The notes: generated from the letters alone by a model not told the origin. A stretch of 6,828 nt of DNA from UBA5399 sp964464145 (GCA_964464145.1 CAYXFB010000107.1:1-6828); one strand, 5' to 3'. Positions 1 through 6,200 are shown, numbered from the stretch's first letter. Translations and numbers: made by a program.

Positions 1-148
1 GTAGAGCAGCGCCGCTCCCTAGCTCCGCTGGGACGGTTAGATGTAAGCCATTGTTATAGTTGCTGCGCTAAAGTTTCCTTACGAAACCCATCTTCCCCAC
101 CCGCTTAGAGTATGGGGTTAGTGGGGTTTGAGGTTGGCTTTTGTTTGA
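1..148 (+). repeat. Intergenic repeat, copy 1 of a ~143-bp tandem pair
   Basis: First copy of a non-coding repeat. It begins with a GCCGCTC / AGCTCCGC head near 11-29 and contains a highly conserved core at 57-90 (CTAAAGTTTCC then TTACGAAACCC). It continues with a CCCCACCCGC / TATGGGG segment and a GGTTTGAGGTTGGC tail. The core includes a small dyad, GTTTC-N5-GAAAC, and the CCCCAC at 95-100 can pair with GTGGGG at 121-126, so a transcript could fold. The copy recurs 143 bp downstream, and positions 29-150 recur inverted at 6707-6828 with 9 mismatches in 122 by my hand alignment. The true left limit may lie outside the window. Confidence 0.85.
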
Positions 149-291
149 GCGTCGCCGCTTGCTAGCTCCGCTCGAAGTTTTTGTGGCTTGTTGTTGTTTT
201 AGTTGCTGTGCTAAAGTTTCCTTACGAAACCCATTTTCCCACCCGCCCATGGTATGGGGGTAGGATGGTTTGAGGTTGCTATTGCGCGAGG
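149..291 (+). repeat. Intergenic repeat, copy 2 (tandem)
   Basis: This is a direct copy of the unit to its left, at an offset of 143 bp that drops to 142 after a one-base deletion near 234-240. The core at 200-233 matches 57-90 at 33 of 34 positions. Head (GCCGCTTGCTAGCTCCGCTC) and tail (GGTTTGAGGTTG) are recognisable but more diverged. It ends immediately before the promoter of the TetR gene. No open reading frame with a credible ribosome binding site lies in 1-358. Confidence 0.85.
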
Positions 292-296
292 GGGTG

Positions 297-325
297 TTGA
301 CAGGCTAGCGTTTGCTAGCTATAAT
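297..325 (+). promoter_or_regulatory. Consensus sigma-A promoter for the tetR/radical SAM operon
   Basis: A perfect TTGACA (297-302) and a perfect TATAAT (320-325) are separated by exactly 17 bp. The start codon lies 33 bp beyond the -10, giving a short leader. A promoter this close to consensus would be strong if unrepressed, which fits the operator boxes that fill its spacer and start region. Confidence 0.9.
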
Positions 326-344
326 GTAGCTAGTGAATGCTAGC
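304..344 (+). promoter_or_regulatory. Double palindromic operator, probable TetR autoregulatory sites
   Basis: Two 16-bp palindromes of the same design lie 25 bp apart, centre to centre. Box 1 (304-319) is GCTAGC-gttt-GCTAGC and fills most of the -35/-10 spacer. Box 2 (329-344) is GCTAGT-gaat-GCTAGC, one mismatch from perfect, just after the -10 where transcription should start. The whole block 303-345 is also a near-palindrome. TetR-family dimers typically bind inverted repeats of about this size in their own promoters, so repression by the adjacent regulator is the natural inference. The protein-DNA assignment itself is not proven by sequence. Confidence 0.75.
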
Positions 345-358
345 CGAGGGAGGGCGAT

Positions 359-991
359 ATGGATAAAAAAAGCACATCACAGCTGATACTGGAAGAGGCG
401 CTTCGCCTGTTTTCGGTGAATGGCTATGACGGCGTATCAGTAAAGGACATCGCCGCCGCTGTGGGAATAAAGGACAGCTCCCTATACAAGCACTACAAAA
501 GCAAGCGCGAGATATTCGAAAAGCTTTTGGAGGGCATGAACAAGCGCTTTGAGGATACCGCCACCTTCCACAAGCTGCCGCAGGGCGAGATGGAAAATGT
601 GACCAAGCAGTACGGCGAAAACGATCTTGAGTGGCTGAAGCGGGCGGTGGAGGCGATGTTTTTGTTTTTCGTGGAGGATAGCTACGCAAAAAACTTTTGG
701 CATCTGCTCATGATAGAAAAATTTAAGAACAGCGAGGCGGCGAGGCTTTTTGAGGAATGGTTTATAAACGAGCCGCTTAATTTTCAAACGGCGCTCTTTG
801 CCGGCATGATGAAGGAAGGCTATTTTCGCGAGGCCGAGCCGCGCGCCGTGGCCGTGCAGTTTTACGGCCCAATATTGCTGCTTATATTGACATACGATTC
901 CAAGCCTGAAAAACGCGAAGAGGCGCTTGGCTTGCTGCGCAAGCACATTGAGGAATTCGCGGGCAACTACCACATTTCACATGGAGAATAG
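359..991 (+). CDS. TetR/AcrR-family transcriptional regulator
   Basis: A 210-residue protein, usual length for TetR repressors. The N-terminal DNA-binding domain covers about residues 6-58. It has the characteristic pattern of a first helix (LILEEALRLFSVNGYDGVSV), a helix-turn-helix starting at VKDIAAAVGI, and the recognition-helix segment DSSLYKHYKSKREIF. The C-terminal part (about 60-210) is helical and divergent, as expected for a ligand-binding and dimerisation domain, so the inducer cannot be read off. The start is set by a GAGGGAGGG ribosome binding site just upstream of the ATG. It is the first gene of an operon with the radical SAM gene, which begins 2 bp after its stop. Two palindromes in its own promoter suggest autorepression. 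The family call is secure; the target range and ligand are unknown. Confidence 0.93.
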   Translation: MDKKSTSQLILEEALRLFSVNGYDGVSVKDIAAAVGIKDSSLYKHYKSKREIFEKLLEGMNKRFEDTATFHKLPQGEMENVTKQYGENDLEWLKRAVEAMFLFFVEDSYAKNFWHLLMIEKFKNSEAARLFEEWFINEPLNFQTALFAGMMKEGYFREAEPRAVAVQFYGPILLLILTYDSKPEKREEALGLLRKHIEEFAGNYHISHGE

Positions 992-993
992 AT

Positions 994-2070
994 ATGGATC
1001 TGAGTAGATTTATGGAACAGGGTATAGGCGAGCTGGTTCAAACGGCCGGACGGTTTTACCTGAACAATCCCAAGGGAATAGCATTTTTGGCCAAGATGGC
1101 CGTGGAGGTGAAAAAGAGCGCGGCGCGTAGGCAAGCGCAGGAGGAGAGGGGCGTGCACGTGCCGCCGCTCATAATAGCCAGCATAGCGTCGCAGTGCAAT
1201 CTGCATTGCGCGGGCTGCTATTCGCGCGCGGCGGGAGCCTGCTCTGAGAGCGCGGCGGAGGAGCTTAGCGCGGGTGAGTGGGAGAGTATACTGAACGAGG
1301 CGGCGGAGCTGGGCGTCACCTTTGCGCTGCTGGCGGGCGGTGAACCCCTCACGCGCAGGGATGTGATAGAGTGCGCGGTCAAATTCAAAAATATGATATT
1401 CCCCGTTTTCACCAACGGCACACTTATGGACGAGGGCTACATGAGGCTGTTTGAGCAAAACAGGAATCTCATACCCGTTTTCAGCATGGAGGGCGACGAG
1501 AGCGTAACTGACGGCAGGCGCGGCGAGGGCGTTTATGCCTCCGTTCAAAGCGTGATGAAGCGTTTCGAAAAAAGGAAGCTGTTATTCGGAGCCTCCATAA
1601 CGGTGACAAAGGAAAATTTGGACGATGTGACGAGCGGCGAATTTGTACGCGAGCTGCAAAACGACGGCTGCGGGCTGTTGTTTTTTGTGGAATACGTGCC
1701 CATGGAAGAGGGAACGGAGCACCTTATGCTGGACGATGAGGATATAGAGCGCCTGCAGATGATAGTTGATCGGCTCAAGCGAGATTTTCGGGATATGATG
1801 ATAGTGTCCTTTCCGGGCGATGAGGAGATGATGGGCGGTTGCCTCGCTTCCGGACGCGGATTTTTTCACATCAATGCAGCGGGCGGCGCGGAGCCCTGCC
1901 CCTTTTCGCCCTATTCAAAGCAAAATTTGCGGACGGACAGCATAGAGGAGGTGCTGCGCTCCGGCTTTTTCAAAGAGATGCGAGGTATCGCGGCGGAGGC
2001 GGAGCACAAGGGCGGCTGCACGCTCTTTGATAACAGGCGGCGCGTGGAGGAATTGACGGCCGAGGAATGA
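994..2070 (+). CDS. Radical SAM protein with SPASM-like C-terminal region
   Basis: A 358-residue enzyme of the MoaA/PqqE-like radical SAM group. Cys68, Cys72 and Cys75 form the CX3CX2C motif (CNLHCAGC) that binds the [4Fe-4S] cluster used to cleave S-adenosylmethionine. GGEP at 115-118 is the SAM-binding motif, and an FTNGT strand (139-143) follows. The first 55 residues are a helical extension without cysteine. Near the C-terminus, GGCLASGRGFFHIN (Cys283), AEPCPFSPYS (Cys302) and GGCTLF (Cys342) resemble a SPASM or twitch region binding an auxiliary cluster; I see three candidate ligands there, not the full set of seven. The ATG has a GGAG site 7 bp upstream, inside the end of the TetR gene, so the two are co-transcribed. 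The stop abuts that of the ABC ATPase. The reaction is unknown. Tetrapyrrole or cofactor modification or peptide maturation are possible, but no precursor peptide is visible nearby. Confidence 0.9.
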   Translation: MDLSRFMEQGIGELVQTAGRFYLNNPKGIAFLAKMAVEVKKSAARRQAQEERGVHVPPLIIASIASQCNLHCAGCYSRAAGACSESAAEELSAGEWESILNEAAELGVTFALLAGGEPLTRRDVIECAVKFKNMIFPVFTNGTLMDEGYMRLFEQNRNLIPVFSMEGDESVTDGRRGEGVYASVQSVMKRFEKRKLLFGASITVTKENLDDVTSGEFVRELQNDGCGLLFFVEYVPMEEGTEHLMLDDEDIERLQMIVDRLKRDFRDMMIVSFPGDEEMMGGCLASGRGFFHINAAGGAEPCPFSPYSKQNLRTDSIEEVLRSGFFKEMRGIAAEAEHKGGCTLFDNRRRVEELTAEE

Positions 2071-2862
2071 TCAGCCACTGCCCCGCACGGGCAGGCATAT
2101 GGTGTGCGCGCCGCCCTCGCGGTCTTTAACGGTGACAACGTCCATCTTTATGCCGTAGACCTGCTCCAGCACCTCGCCGCTTATGGCGGTCTGCGGTGGC
2201 CCTAAGGCCACCACGCCGCCATCCTTCATGAGCAGCGCCTTATCAGCCACGGAAAAGGGATGCTCAGGGCTGTGCGTGGACATGACCACGCAGTAGCCCT
2301 CCTTCGCCAGGCCGGATACTATGCCCATGAGCAGCTCTAGGTTGGCATAGTCCAAATTCGCGCCCGGCTCATCCATAACAAATATGCGCGCGTTCTGGCA
2401 GATCGCGCGGGCTATCAATACCATTTGCCGCTGGCCGCCCGAAAGCGCGGTGTATTTTTCGTTCGCGAGGTGCGCTATGCACATGCGCTCCAGCGCGCCG
2501 AAGGCTATGCTTCTGTCCACACTGCCCGGACTTTCGAAGGCGGAAAAATGGCTGGCTCTGCCCATTAGCAGCACGTCCAGCACGGAGTAGGGGAAGGTGG
2601 GCGTATGATTTTGCGGTATGTAGGCTATTTTTTGCGCCCGCTCTTTTGGCGAAAGCTCTTCCGCGCTCTTTCCGTCTATGAAAAGCTGACCGGCGCTGGG
2701 TGAAAGCAGGCCTAGAATTAGGCGAAAAAGAGTAGTTTTGCCGCAGCCGTTGGGGCCGAGAACGCTCAGCATCTCGCCGCCGTCAATGGAAAAGCTGACG
2801 TTTTTTACTATGTCCCTGTCTTTATGATAGCCGCCGAAAAGCGCGCGCGTTTCCAAAAGCAT
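2071..2862 (-). CDS. ABC transporter ATP-binding protein, FepC/BtuD-like
   Basis: A 263-residue ATPase that powers a class III metal-chelate importer on the inner face of the membrane. All nucleotide-binding motifs are intact: Walker A GPNGCGKTT (36-44), Q-loop Gln84 (YIPQ), signature LSGGQRQ (140-146), Walker B IFVMDEP (160-166), D-loop ANLD (168-171) and switch His197 (STH). The segment after the signature and the short C-terminal tail look like COG1120 (iron-siderophore, heme or cobalamin) ATPases. I start it at 2862 because an AAGGAGG site lies 8 bp upstream and the protein then begins at the normal place. A longer frame runs back to 3102 but lies inside the permease gene. ATG and permease stop overlap as TGATG, which implies translational coupling. 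Its stop touches that of the convergent radical SAM gene. Confidence 0.95.
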   Translation of the reverse strand: MLLETRALFGGYHKDRDIVKNVSFSIDGGEMLSVLGPNGCGKTTLFRLILGLLSPSAGQLFIDGKSAEELSPKERAQKIAYIPQNHTPTFPYSVLDVLLMGRASHFSAFESPGSVDRSIAFGALERMCIAHLANEKYTALSGGQRQMVLIARAICQNARIFVMDEPGANLDYANLELLMGIVSGLAKEGYCVVMSTHSPEHPFSVADKALLMKDGGVVALGPPQTAISGEVLEQVYGIKMDVVTVKDREGGAHTICLPVRGSG

Positions 2863-3893
2863 CAGGAATTCCTCCTTCCCACTATAAGCCACACGAAGAA
2901 GGGCGCACCCACAAAGGCGGTAAGAACGCCTATGGGCAGCTCCATGCTGAGGAGGGAACGGGCGAGATCGTCCATTAAAAGCAGATACACGCCGCCCGTA
3001 ATTATGCAGGCGGGTATAAGCTTTTTGTTTTCCGGGCCGAATATGGCGCGGCAGATATGCGGTATCATGAGCCCCACCCAGCCTATGAGCCCGCCCAGGC
3101 AAACGGCCGCCGCGCTCATAAGTGTGGCAGCCGCCGTGAATATGAAGCGGTATTTTTTAACGTTGACGCCAAGGCAATGGGCTTCGTCATCGCTCAGTGA
3201 CAGCACGTTCAGCTTCCAGCGCAGCAGGAACACGGCTATTATGCCCGCGAGCATGGGACCGGTGCTCAAAAGTACACTTTCCATGTTCACTTTCGTGAGG
3301 CTGCCCATGAGCCAAAATGTTAGCTGCTGCAAAACGTCGTTTGGATCGGCGACGTATTTTATCATCGCGACGCCGGAGTTACACAGCGCGGCCACCATCA
3401 TTCCGGTAAGCACAAGGCTGAGCGTTTGGGATTGGCGGGCGCGCGAGCTTATGAAGTAGGAGAGCGCCACGGCGGCGAATCCCCCCACAAAGGCATATAT
3501 CTGAGTGAAAATATACGTGTTGCCATTGAATATGGAAATGGCCGCGCCCAGGCTGGCTCCCGCAGAGACGCCCAGTATATCGGGCGATACGAGCGGGTTT
3601 TTGAACATGCCCTGATACACCGCGCCCGAAACGGAGAGCGCCGCGCCTATCAGCACCGCGGCCAGTATGCGCGGCAGGCGAACGTTCCAAAATATTGTGA
3701 CGGCCTGTGCGGGAACGGCAACGTCAGCGCCCAGCCCATAGGCAAAGGCGCCCGCGACATCGGACGGGGAAAGCGGATAATAGCCTATCTGAAAGGAAAG
3801 AAGCACTGCAATAACCGCCACGGCGGCCAGTAATATCATTTTCAGCCTGAATTTTGAGCGCGATCTCTCCTCAAGAGCGGTATGTTCGTTCAT
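2862..3893 (-). CDS. FecCD-family ABC permease (iron-siderophore/heme/B12 type)
   Basis: A 343-residue polytopic membrane protein, typical size for FecCD/BtuC permeases. After a charged N-terminus (1-17) come repeated hydrophobic segments consistent with about ten helices. Family hallmarks are RLPRILAAVLIGAALSVSGA (72-91), QGMFKNPLVSPDILGVSAGA (94-113), the GLIGWVGLMIPHICR cytoplasmic loop that contacts the ATPase (268-282), and ELPIGVLTAFVGAPFFVWL near the end. The ATG at 3893 has an AGGAG site about 5 bp upstream. It is the only permease in the window, so the pore is presumably a homodimer, as in BtuC. The ATPase follows with a one-base overlap, and the binding-protein gene is divergent. 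The family is certain; the chelate carried is not. Iron-siderophore, heme and cobalamin are the usual options. Confidence 0.95.
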   Translation of the reverse strand: MNEHTALEERSRSKFRLKMILLAAVAVIAVLLSFQIGYYPLSPSDVAGAFAYGLGADVAVPAQAVTIFWNVRLPRILAAVLIGAALSVSGAVYQGMFKNPLVSPDILGVSAGASLGAAISIFNGNTYIFTQIYAFVGGFAAVALSYFISSRARQSQTLSLVLTGMMVAALCNSGVAMIKYVADPNDVLQQLTFWLMGSLTKVNMESVLLSTGPMLAGIIAVFLLRWKLNVLSLSDDEAHCLGVNVKKYRFIFTAAATLMSAAAVCLGGLIGWVGLMIPHICRAIFGPENKKLIPACIITGGVYLLLMDDLARSLLSMELPIGVLTAFVGAPFFVWLIVGRRNS

Positions 3894-3930
3894 GCTTTCT
3901 CCTAGGCCACGGAATTACTTAACTGAGCTA

Positions 3931-3960
3931 TTGACATCGCGCTTGGCGAGGTGTTATACT
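3931..3960 (+). promoter_or_regulatory. Promoter for the substrate-binding protein gene
   Basis: TTGACA (3931-3936) and TATACT (3955-3960) are separated by 18 bp. Transcription would start around 3967, inside the palindrome at 3963-3977, leaving a leader of roughly 140 nucleotides before the ATG at 4111. The promoter's position also rules out reading the same frame back to 3892 as protein. Confidence 0.75.
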
Positions 3961-3962
3961 CA

Positions 3963-3977
3963 ATTCGCAAATCGAAT
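3963..3977. promoter_or_regulatory. Palindrome at the transcription start, candidate operator
   Basis: ATTCG-caaat-CGAAT is a perfect inverted repeat with 5-bp arms and a 5-bp spacer, lying just after the -10. That is a repressor-like position. The sequence does not resemble the TetR boxes at 304-344. No regulator can be assigned from the sequence. Confidence 0.4.
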
Positions 3978-4023
3978 GGTTTTTTTTTACTATTCGGTGA
4001 TGATTCAACTGTACCACGTTTTT

Positions 4024-4036
4024 TTGACTCAGTCAA
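4024..4036. promoter_or_regulatory. 13-bp perfect palindrome in the binding-protein leader
   Basis: TTGACT-C-AGTCAA is a perfect palindrome around a single central base, in an AT-rich part of the leader about 75 bp before the start codon. It could bind a dimeric regulator. A one-base loop makes it a poor RNA hairpin, so attenuation is less likely. It is the kind of match that can occur by chance. Confidence 0.3.
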
Positions 4037-4110
4037 TTTTAAAATACGAGGGTGCATTACAATGGTCGCGCGCTGCGGGGCGTGGCAGAGGGGAAAGGAT
4101 ATATCATAAT

Positions 4111-5304
4111 ATGAAGGCATTGAAAAAACACATCGCGGCAGTGTGCGTGGCGCTCATAATACCAGTGTTTGCACTGGCGGGCTGCGCGCCTATGCCAACC
4201 GCTCCGGCGGAAGCGGCTTCGGCGGAGCAGACACAGGCTCCGGCGGCAGAGCCAAAGCAGGCGGCGGAAACAGCCGCGCCCGAGGTAGCATCGGCGGAGG
4301 CGGAGCAGCCTGCGGCGCCAACAGAAGCGGCCGCGAAGGGCAGGGAAATAAAAGATATGGCGGGCCGCACTGTCACCATACCGGAGCAGGTGAACACGGT
4401 GTTTTCCACCGATCCGCTTGCGGCCATATATACATATACGCTCGCGCCGGACAAGCTGCTGGGCTGGAACGTCAATCTAAACGAGCTGGAGCTGAAATAC
4501 ATTCCGGAGCCATACGCCAGCCTGCCAGTCTTCGGCATGGGGGACAGCATAAGCTATGAGGCGGTGATAGCCGCCGCGCCAGACATTGTGCTGGTTGTTT
4601 CCAAGCTGAACGAGGGAACGATAGCTGACGCGGAAAAGCTTTCGCAGAGCCTGGGAATACCCGTGGTGATGTGCGATAACGATATGAACAAAACGGCGGA
4701 GACCTACCGCTTTTTGGGCGAGGTAACGGGCGAGACGGAGCAGGCCGAAAAGCTGGCGGCCTACGCCGAGGATACCATTAAGGCAATGCAGGATAACGCG
4801 GTGCCGGAGGATGAACGCGTGACGGTGTATTACGGCAACGCCGAGGATTCGCTGGAGACTGCGCCCAAGGGCTCTGCCAGTTCACAGATAATAGACATGG
4901 TGAACGCCGAAAACATCGCGGATGTGGAGCTTGGCGAGGGCAGCCGCGTGAAGGTTTCGCTGGAGCAGGTGCTGGCGTGGGACCCCGAATATATAATAGT
5001 GAACGGCGAGCCCAAGGACAATATTTCGGGAAATCAGGCCGCACAGGCCATACTGGAAGACCCGGCCTATGCCGAGGTGACGGCGGTGAAAAACGGGAAC
5101 GTGCTGGGCGCGCCCAAAACGCCTTTTAGCTGGATAGACCGTCCGCCGGGACCCAATAGGTTCATAGGTGTGCGCTGGCTGGCAGGCACGCTTTATCCGG
5201 ACAGGTTTGATTATGACATAACGAAGGAAGTGCAGGATTTTTACAAATTGTTTTATCATATGGAACTAACGGATGCACAGGTGGAGGAACTGTTGAGCTT
5301 GTAG
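4111..5304 (+). CDS. ABC transporter substrate-binding lipoprotein, class III (FepB/BtuF-like)
   Basis: A 397-residue lipoprotein that would capture the substrate outside the membrane and deliver it to the FecCD permease encoded divergently. A basic N-terminus and hydrophobic stretch end in the lipobox LAGC, with Cys25 the lipidated residue. Residues 26-77 form an Ala/Pro/Glu/Gln-rich low-complexity spacer. The ligand-binding fold (about 78-397) starts with the typical REIKDMAGRTVTIPEQVNTV strand. It includes YEAVIAAAPDIVLVV (149-163), SLEQVLAWDPEYIIV (283-297) and a late PFSWIDRPPGPNRF segment (338-351), all as in Peripla_BP_2/TroA-like iron-complex binders. The ATG is chosen because it gives a complete signal peptide, follows AAGGA by 11 bp (a somewhat long spacing), and an upstream extension would run through the promoter. 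A strong terminator follows. The ligand is unknown. Confidence 0.93.
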   Translation: MKALKKHIAAVCVALIIPVFALAGCAPMPTAPAEAASAEQTQAPAAEPKQAAETAAPEVASAEAEQPAAPTEAAAKGREIKDMAGRTVTIPEQVNTVFSTDPLAAIYTYTLAPDKLLGWNVNLNELELKYIPEPYASLPVFGMGDSISYEAVIAAAPDIVLVVSKLNEGTIADAEKLSQSLGIPVVMCDNDMNKTAETYRFLGEVTGETEQAEKLAAYAEDTIKAMQDNAVPEDERVTVYYGNAEDSLETAPKGSASSQIIDMVNAENIADVELGEGSRVKVSLEQVLAWDPEYIIVNGEPKDNISGNQAAQAILEDPAYAEVTAVKNGNVLGAPKTPFSWIDRPPGPNRFIGVRWLAGTLYPDRFDYDITKEVQDFYKLFYHMELTDAQVEELLSL

Positions 5305-5333
5305 GTTCACACTTGATTTACGTTAATTGAAAG

Positions 5334-5377
5334 AAAGGTTGCTTGGGTTGGAGCCGAGCAGCCTTTTTTATTTTTTT
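5334..5377 (+). terminator. Rho-independent terminator of the binding-protein gene
   Basis: AGGTTGCTTGG (5336-5346) pairs with CCGAGCAGCCT (5354-5364) through two G-T wobbles, around a 7-base loop. A run of T residues broken by one A follows (5364-5377). It begins 30 bp after the stop at 5304, so the binding-protein gene appears to be a single-gene transcript. Confidence 0.92.
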
Positions 5378-5425
5378 GCACGCGTCGCTTGTTTTGGCCC
5401 TGTTGATGTGAGAATAAAAGAGAAA

Positions 5426-5455
5426 TTGTGAAAAAAACAGAAAATATGTTATAAA
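5426..5455 (+). promoter_or_regulatory. Probable promoter of the small surface-protein gene
   Basis: TTGTGA (5426-5431), an 18-bp spacer and TATAAA (5450-5455) lie in AT-rich DNA directly after the preceding terminator. The leader would be about 100 nucleotides. The hexamers are imperfect, so the call is moderate. Confidence 0.55.
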
Positions 5456-5566
5456 ATAGCGGATTTGAAAGACTCAATTTGTATTATTATATACATTGCC
5501 GGCAGAAACGGACATTTTACGGCCAAAGAAGAAGGGATGTGCGCTAAAGCATTTGAGGAGGGAGAA

Positions 5567-6094
5567 ATGAAACCTGCTGCTATTCGAATCACAAAGTTGT
5601 GCTTATGCGCGCTTGTTACTGTTACGCTGCTCTCCTTGGGTGTGCTTACGGCAAAGGCGGCAGACGGCATAGATCCCGGTGTGCGATGTACGCTGGAGGT
5701 ATATTACCAAGATGCCAACACGCTCATAAATGGTGCGGAGATGATGGCTTATCATTTAGCGTCAACAGATATCGACGCGTTGCCGAAACTGAAATATTAT
5801 CTTAAAGATGCATTTTCGGGTCGTAAAGTGCGTGTGAACAATATACTGAGCGTGCGGGAGAGCCTTGCCAAGCAAATAGCGGGAAACGGCACACAACGTG
5901 TTGTGGTAATGAACCGTTACAGGCCGGAGTTTGAAGGTACTCGTGGAATGGACTATCCGGGCAGTGCCGACGAAGGGGTCGGGGGGTGGCCGCATACGGC
6001 TGATTATCCGGATATGAATGTTTATATTTGGATTGTGGTGGTGGGAGGTGTTTTGCTTGCTGTGGCCGGTTTTTTTATGCATCGCAGGGAGTAG
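5567..6094 (+). CDS. Small secreted, C-terminally anchored protein; degenerate sortase-type tail
   Basis: I do not recognise a firm family for this 175-residue protein. It has a signal peptide (basic start, hydrophobic 11-29, likely cut after AKA near 29-31). A short extracellular part of about 110 residues opens with a strand-like CTLEVYYQDANTLINGAEMM (41-60). That opening recalls the SpaA/prealbumin-like pilin modules of Clostridia. At the end, WPHTA (141-145), a hydrophobic helix (151-170) and a MHRRE tail copy the layout of an LPXTG sorting signal, but with Trp for Leu and Ala for Gly. It could therefore be sortase-anchored, or simply a single-span membrane protein. The ATG has AGGAGG 5 bp upstream; a TTG at 5465 would extend the frame, but the signal peptide argues against it. 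No sortase is in the window. Confidence 0.75.
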   Translation: MKPAAIRITKLCLCALVTVTLLSLGVLTAKAADGIDPGVRCTLEVYYQDANTLINGAEMMAYHLASTDIDALPKLKYYLKDAFSGRKVRVNNILSVRESLAKQIAGNGTQRVVVMNRYRPEFEGTRGMDYPGSADEGVGGWPHTADYPDMNVYIWIVVVGGVLLAVAGFFMHRRE

Positions 6095-6102
6095 TGAGTG
6101 TG

Positions 6103-6137
6103 ATCACAGTTGTGAATCGCGTTTGTGGTGATTTTTT
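6103..6137 (+). terminator. Weak terminator-like hairpin after the surface-protein gene
   Basis: ATCAC (6103-6107) can pair with GTGAT (6128-6132), with possible inner pairing in a 20-base loop. A run of six T follows (6132-6137). It starts 9 bp after the stop. The stem is short, so this is a tentative call supported mainly by position and the T run. Confidence 0.4.
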
Positions 6138-6148
6138 CTTTTGGGTAT

Positions 6149-6200
6149 GCTCCAACAATATCTAACTTCAAACCATTGTACCGCAATGCTCTGAGGCGGG
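6149..6200 (-). repeat. Degenerate inverted copy of the intergenic repeat
   Basis: Same order of blocks as the start of the inverted copy at 6707: GCTCCAACAATATCTAACTT, then CAAACC and finally GCTCTGAGGCGGG. The counterparts there are GCTCAAACAATAGCCAACCT, CAAACC and ACTCTGAGCGGG. The match stops at the GGCGGG and does not reach the conserved core, so this is a partial or decayed copy. Confidence 0.55.

Larger units (their letters stand above)
3894..4110. promoter_or_regulatory. Divergent control region between permease and binding-protein genes
   Basis: A 217-bp region separates two genes of the same importer transcribed in opposite directions. It holds the plus-strand promoter at 3931-3960, two palindromes and a roughly 140-bp leader ahead of the binding-protein gene. 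On the minus strand I find only weak -10-like sequence (TATAAC, complement of 3954-3959, within the plus-strand -10), so a divergent promoter overlapping the plus promoter is possible but not shown. I see no recognisable Fur box, no cobalamin-riboswitch landmarks and no copy of the GCTAGC operator found at the TetR promoter. Confidence 0.6.

Noticed and set aside
161..166. GCTAGC in repeat copy 2 as a third TetR operator
   Set aside because: It is a single half-site and corresponds to CCTAGC in copy 1 of the repeat, so it is explained by the repeat and lacks the paired box.
68..250. Minus-strand 60-residue frame at the left end, and a similar 73-residue frame at 6596-6817
   Set aside because: Both lie in the repeat DNA, and their shared residues (such as the GFRKETLAQQL portion) come from the repeat core, not from a conserved gene.
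1..291. CRISPR array
   Set aside because: The unit is about 143 bp with only two tandem copies and diverged flanks. There are no short repeats with unique spacers.
2195..2212. Perfect GGTGGCC-CTAA-GGCCACC hairpin as a terminator for the convergent genes
   Set aside because: It lies within the ATPase coding region and has no T run after it on either strand.
2863..3102. Longer start for the ATPase
   Set aside because: The extra 80 residues lie inside the permease gene and have no family resemblance. The ATG at 2862 has an AAGGAGG site and overlaps the permease stop.
3892..4110. N-terminal extension of the binding-protein frame back to 3892
   Set aside because: The frame is open, but the stretch contains the promoter at 3931-3960 and codes for a residue string unlike the family. 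The ATG at 4111 gives a complete lipoprotein signal.
3961..4110. Cobalamin riboswitch in the binding-protein leader
   Set aside because: Expected for some BtuF-type systems, but none of the conserved B12-box words were found by eye.
5465..5566. TTG start giving a 209-residue surface protein
   Set aside because: It would place the signal peptide internally. The ATG at 5567 has a near-perfect ribosome binding site.
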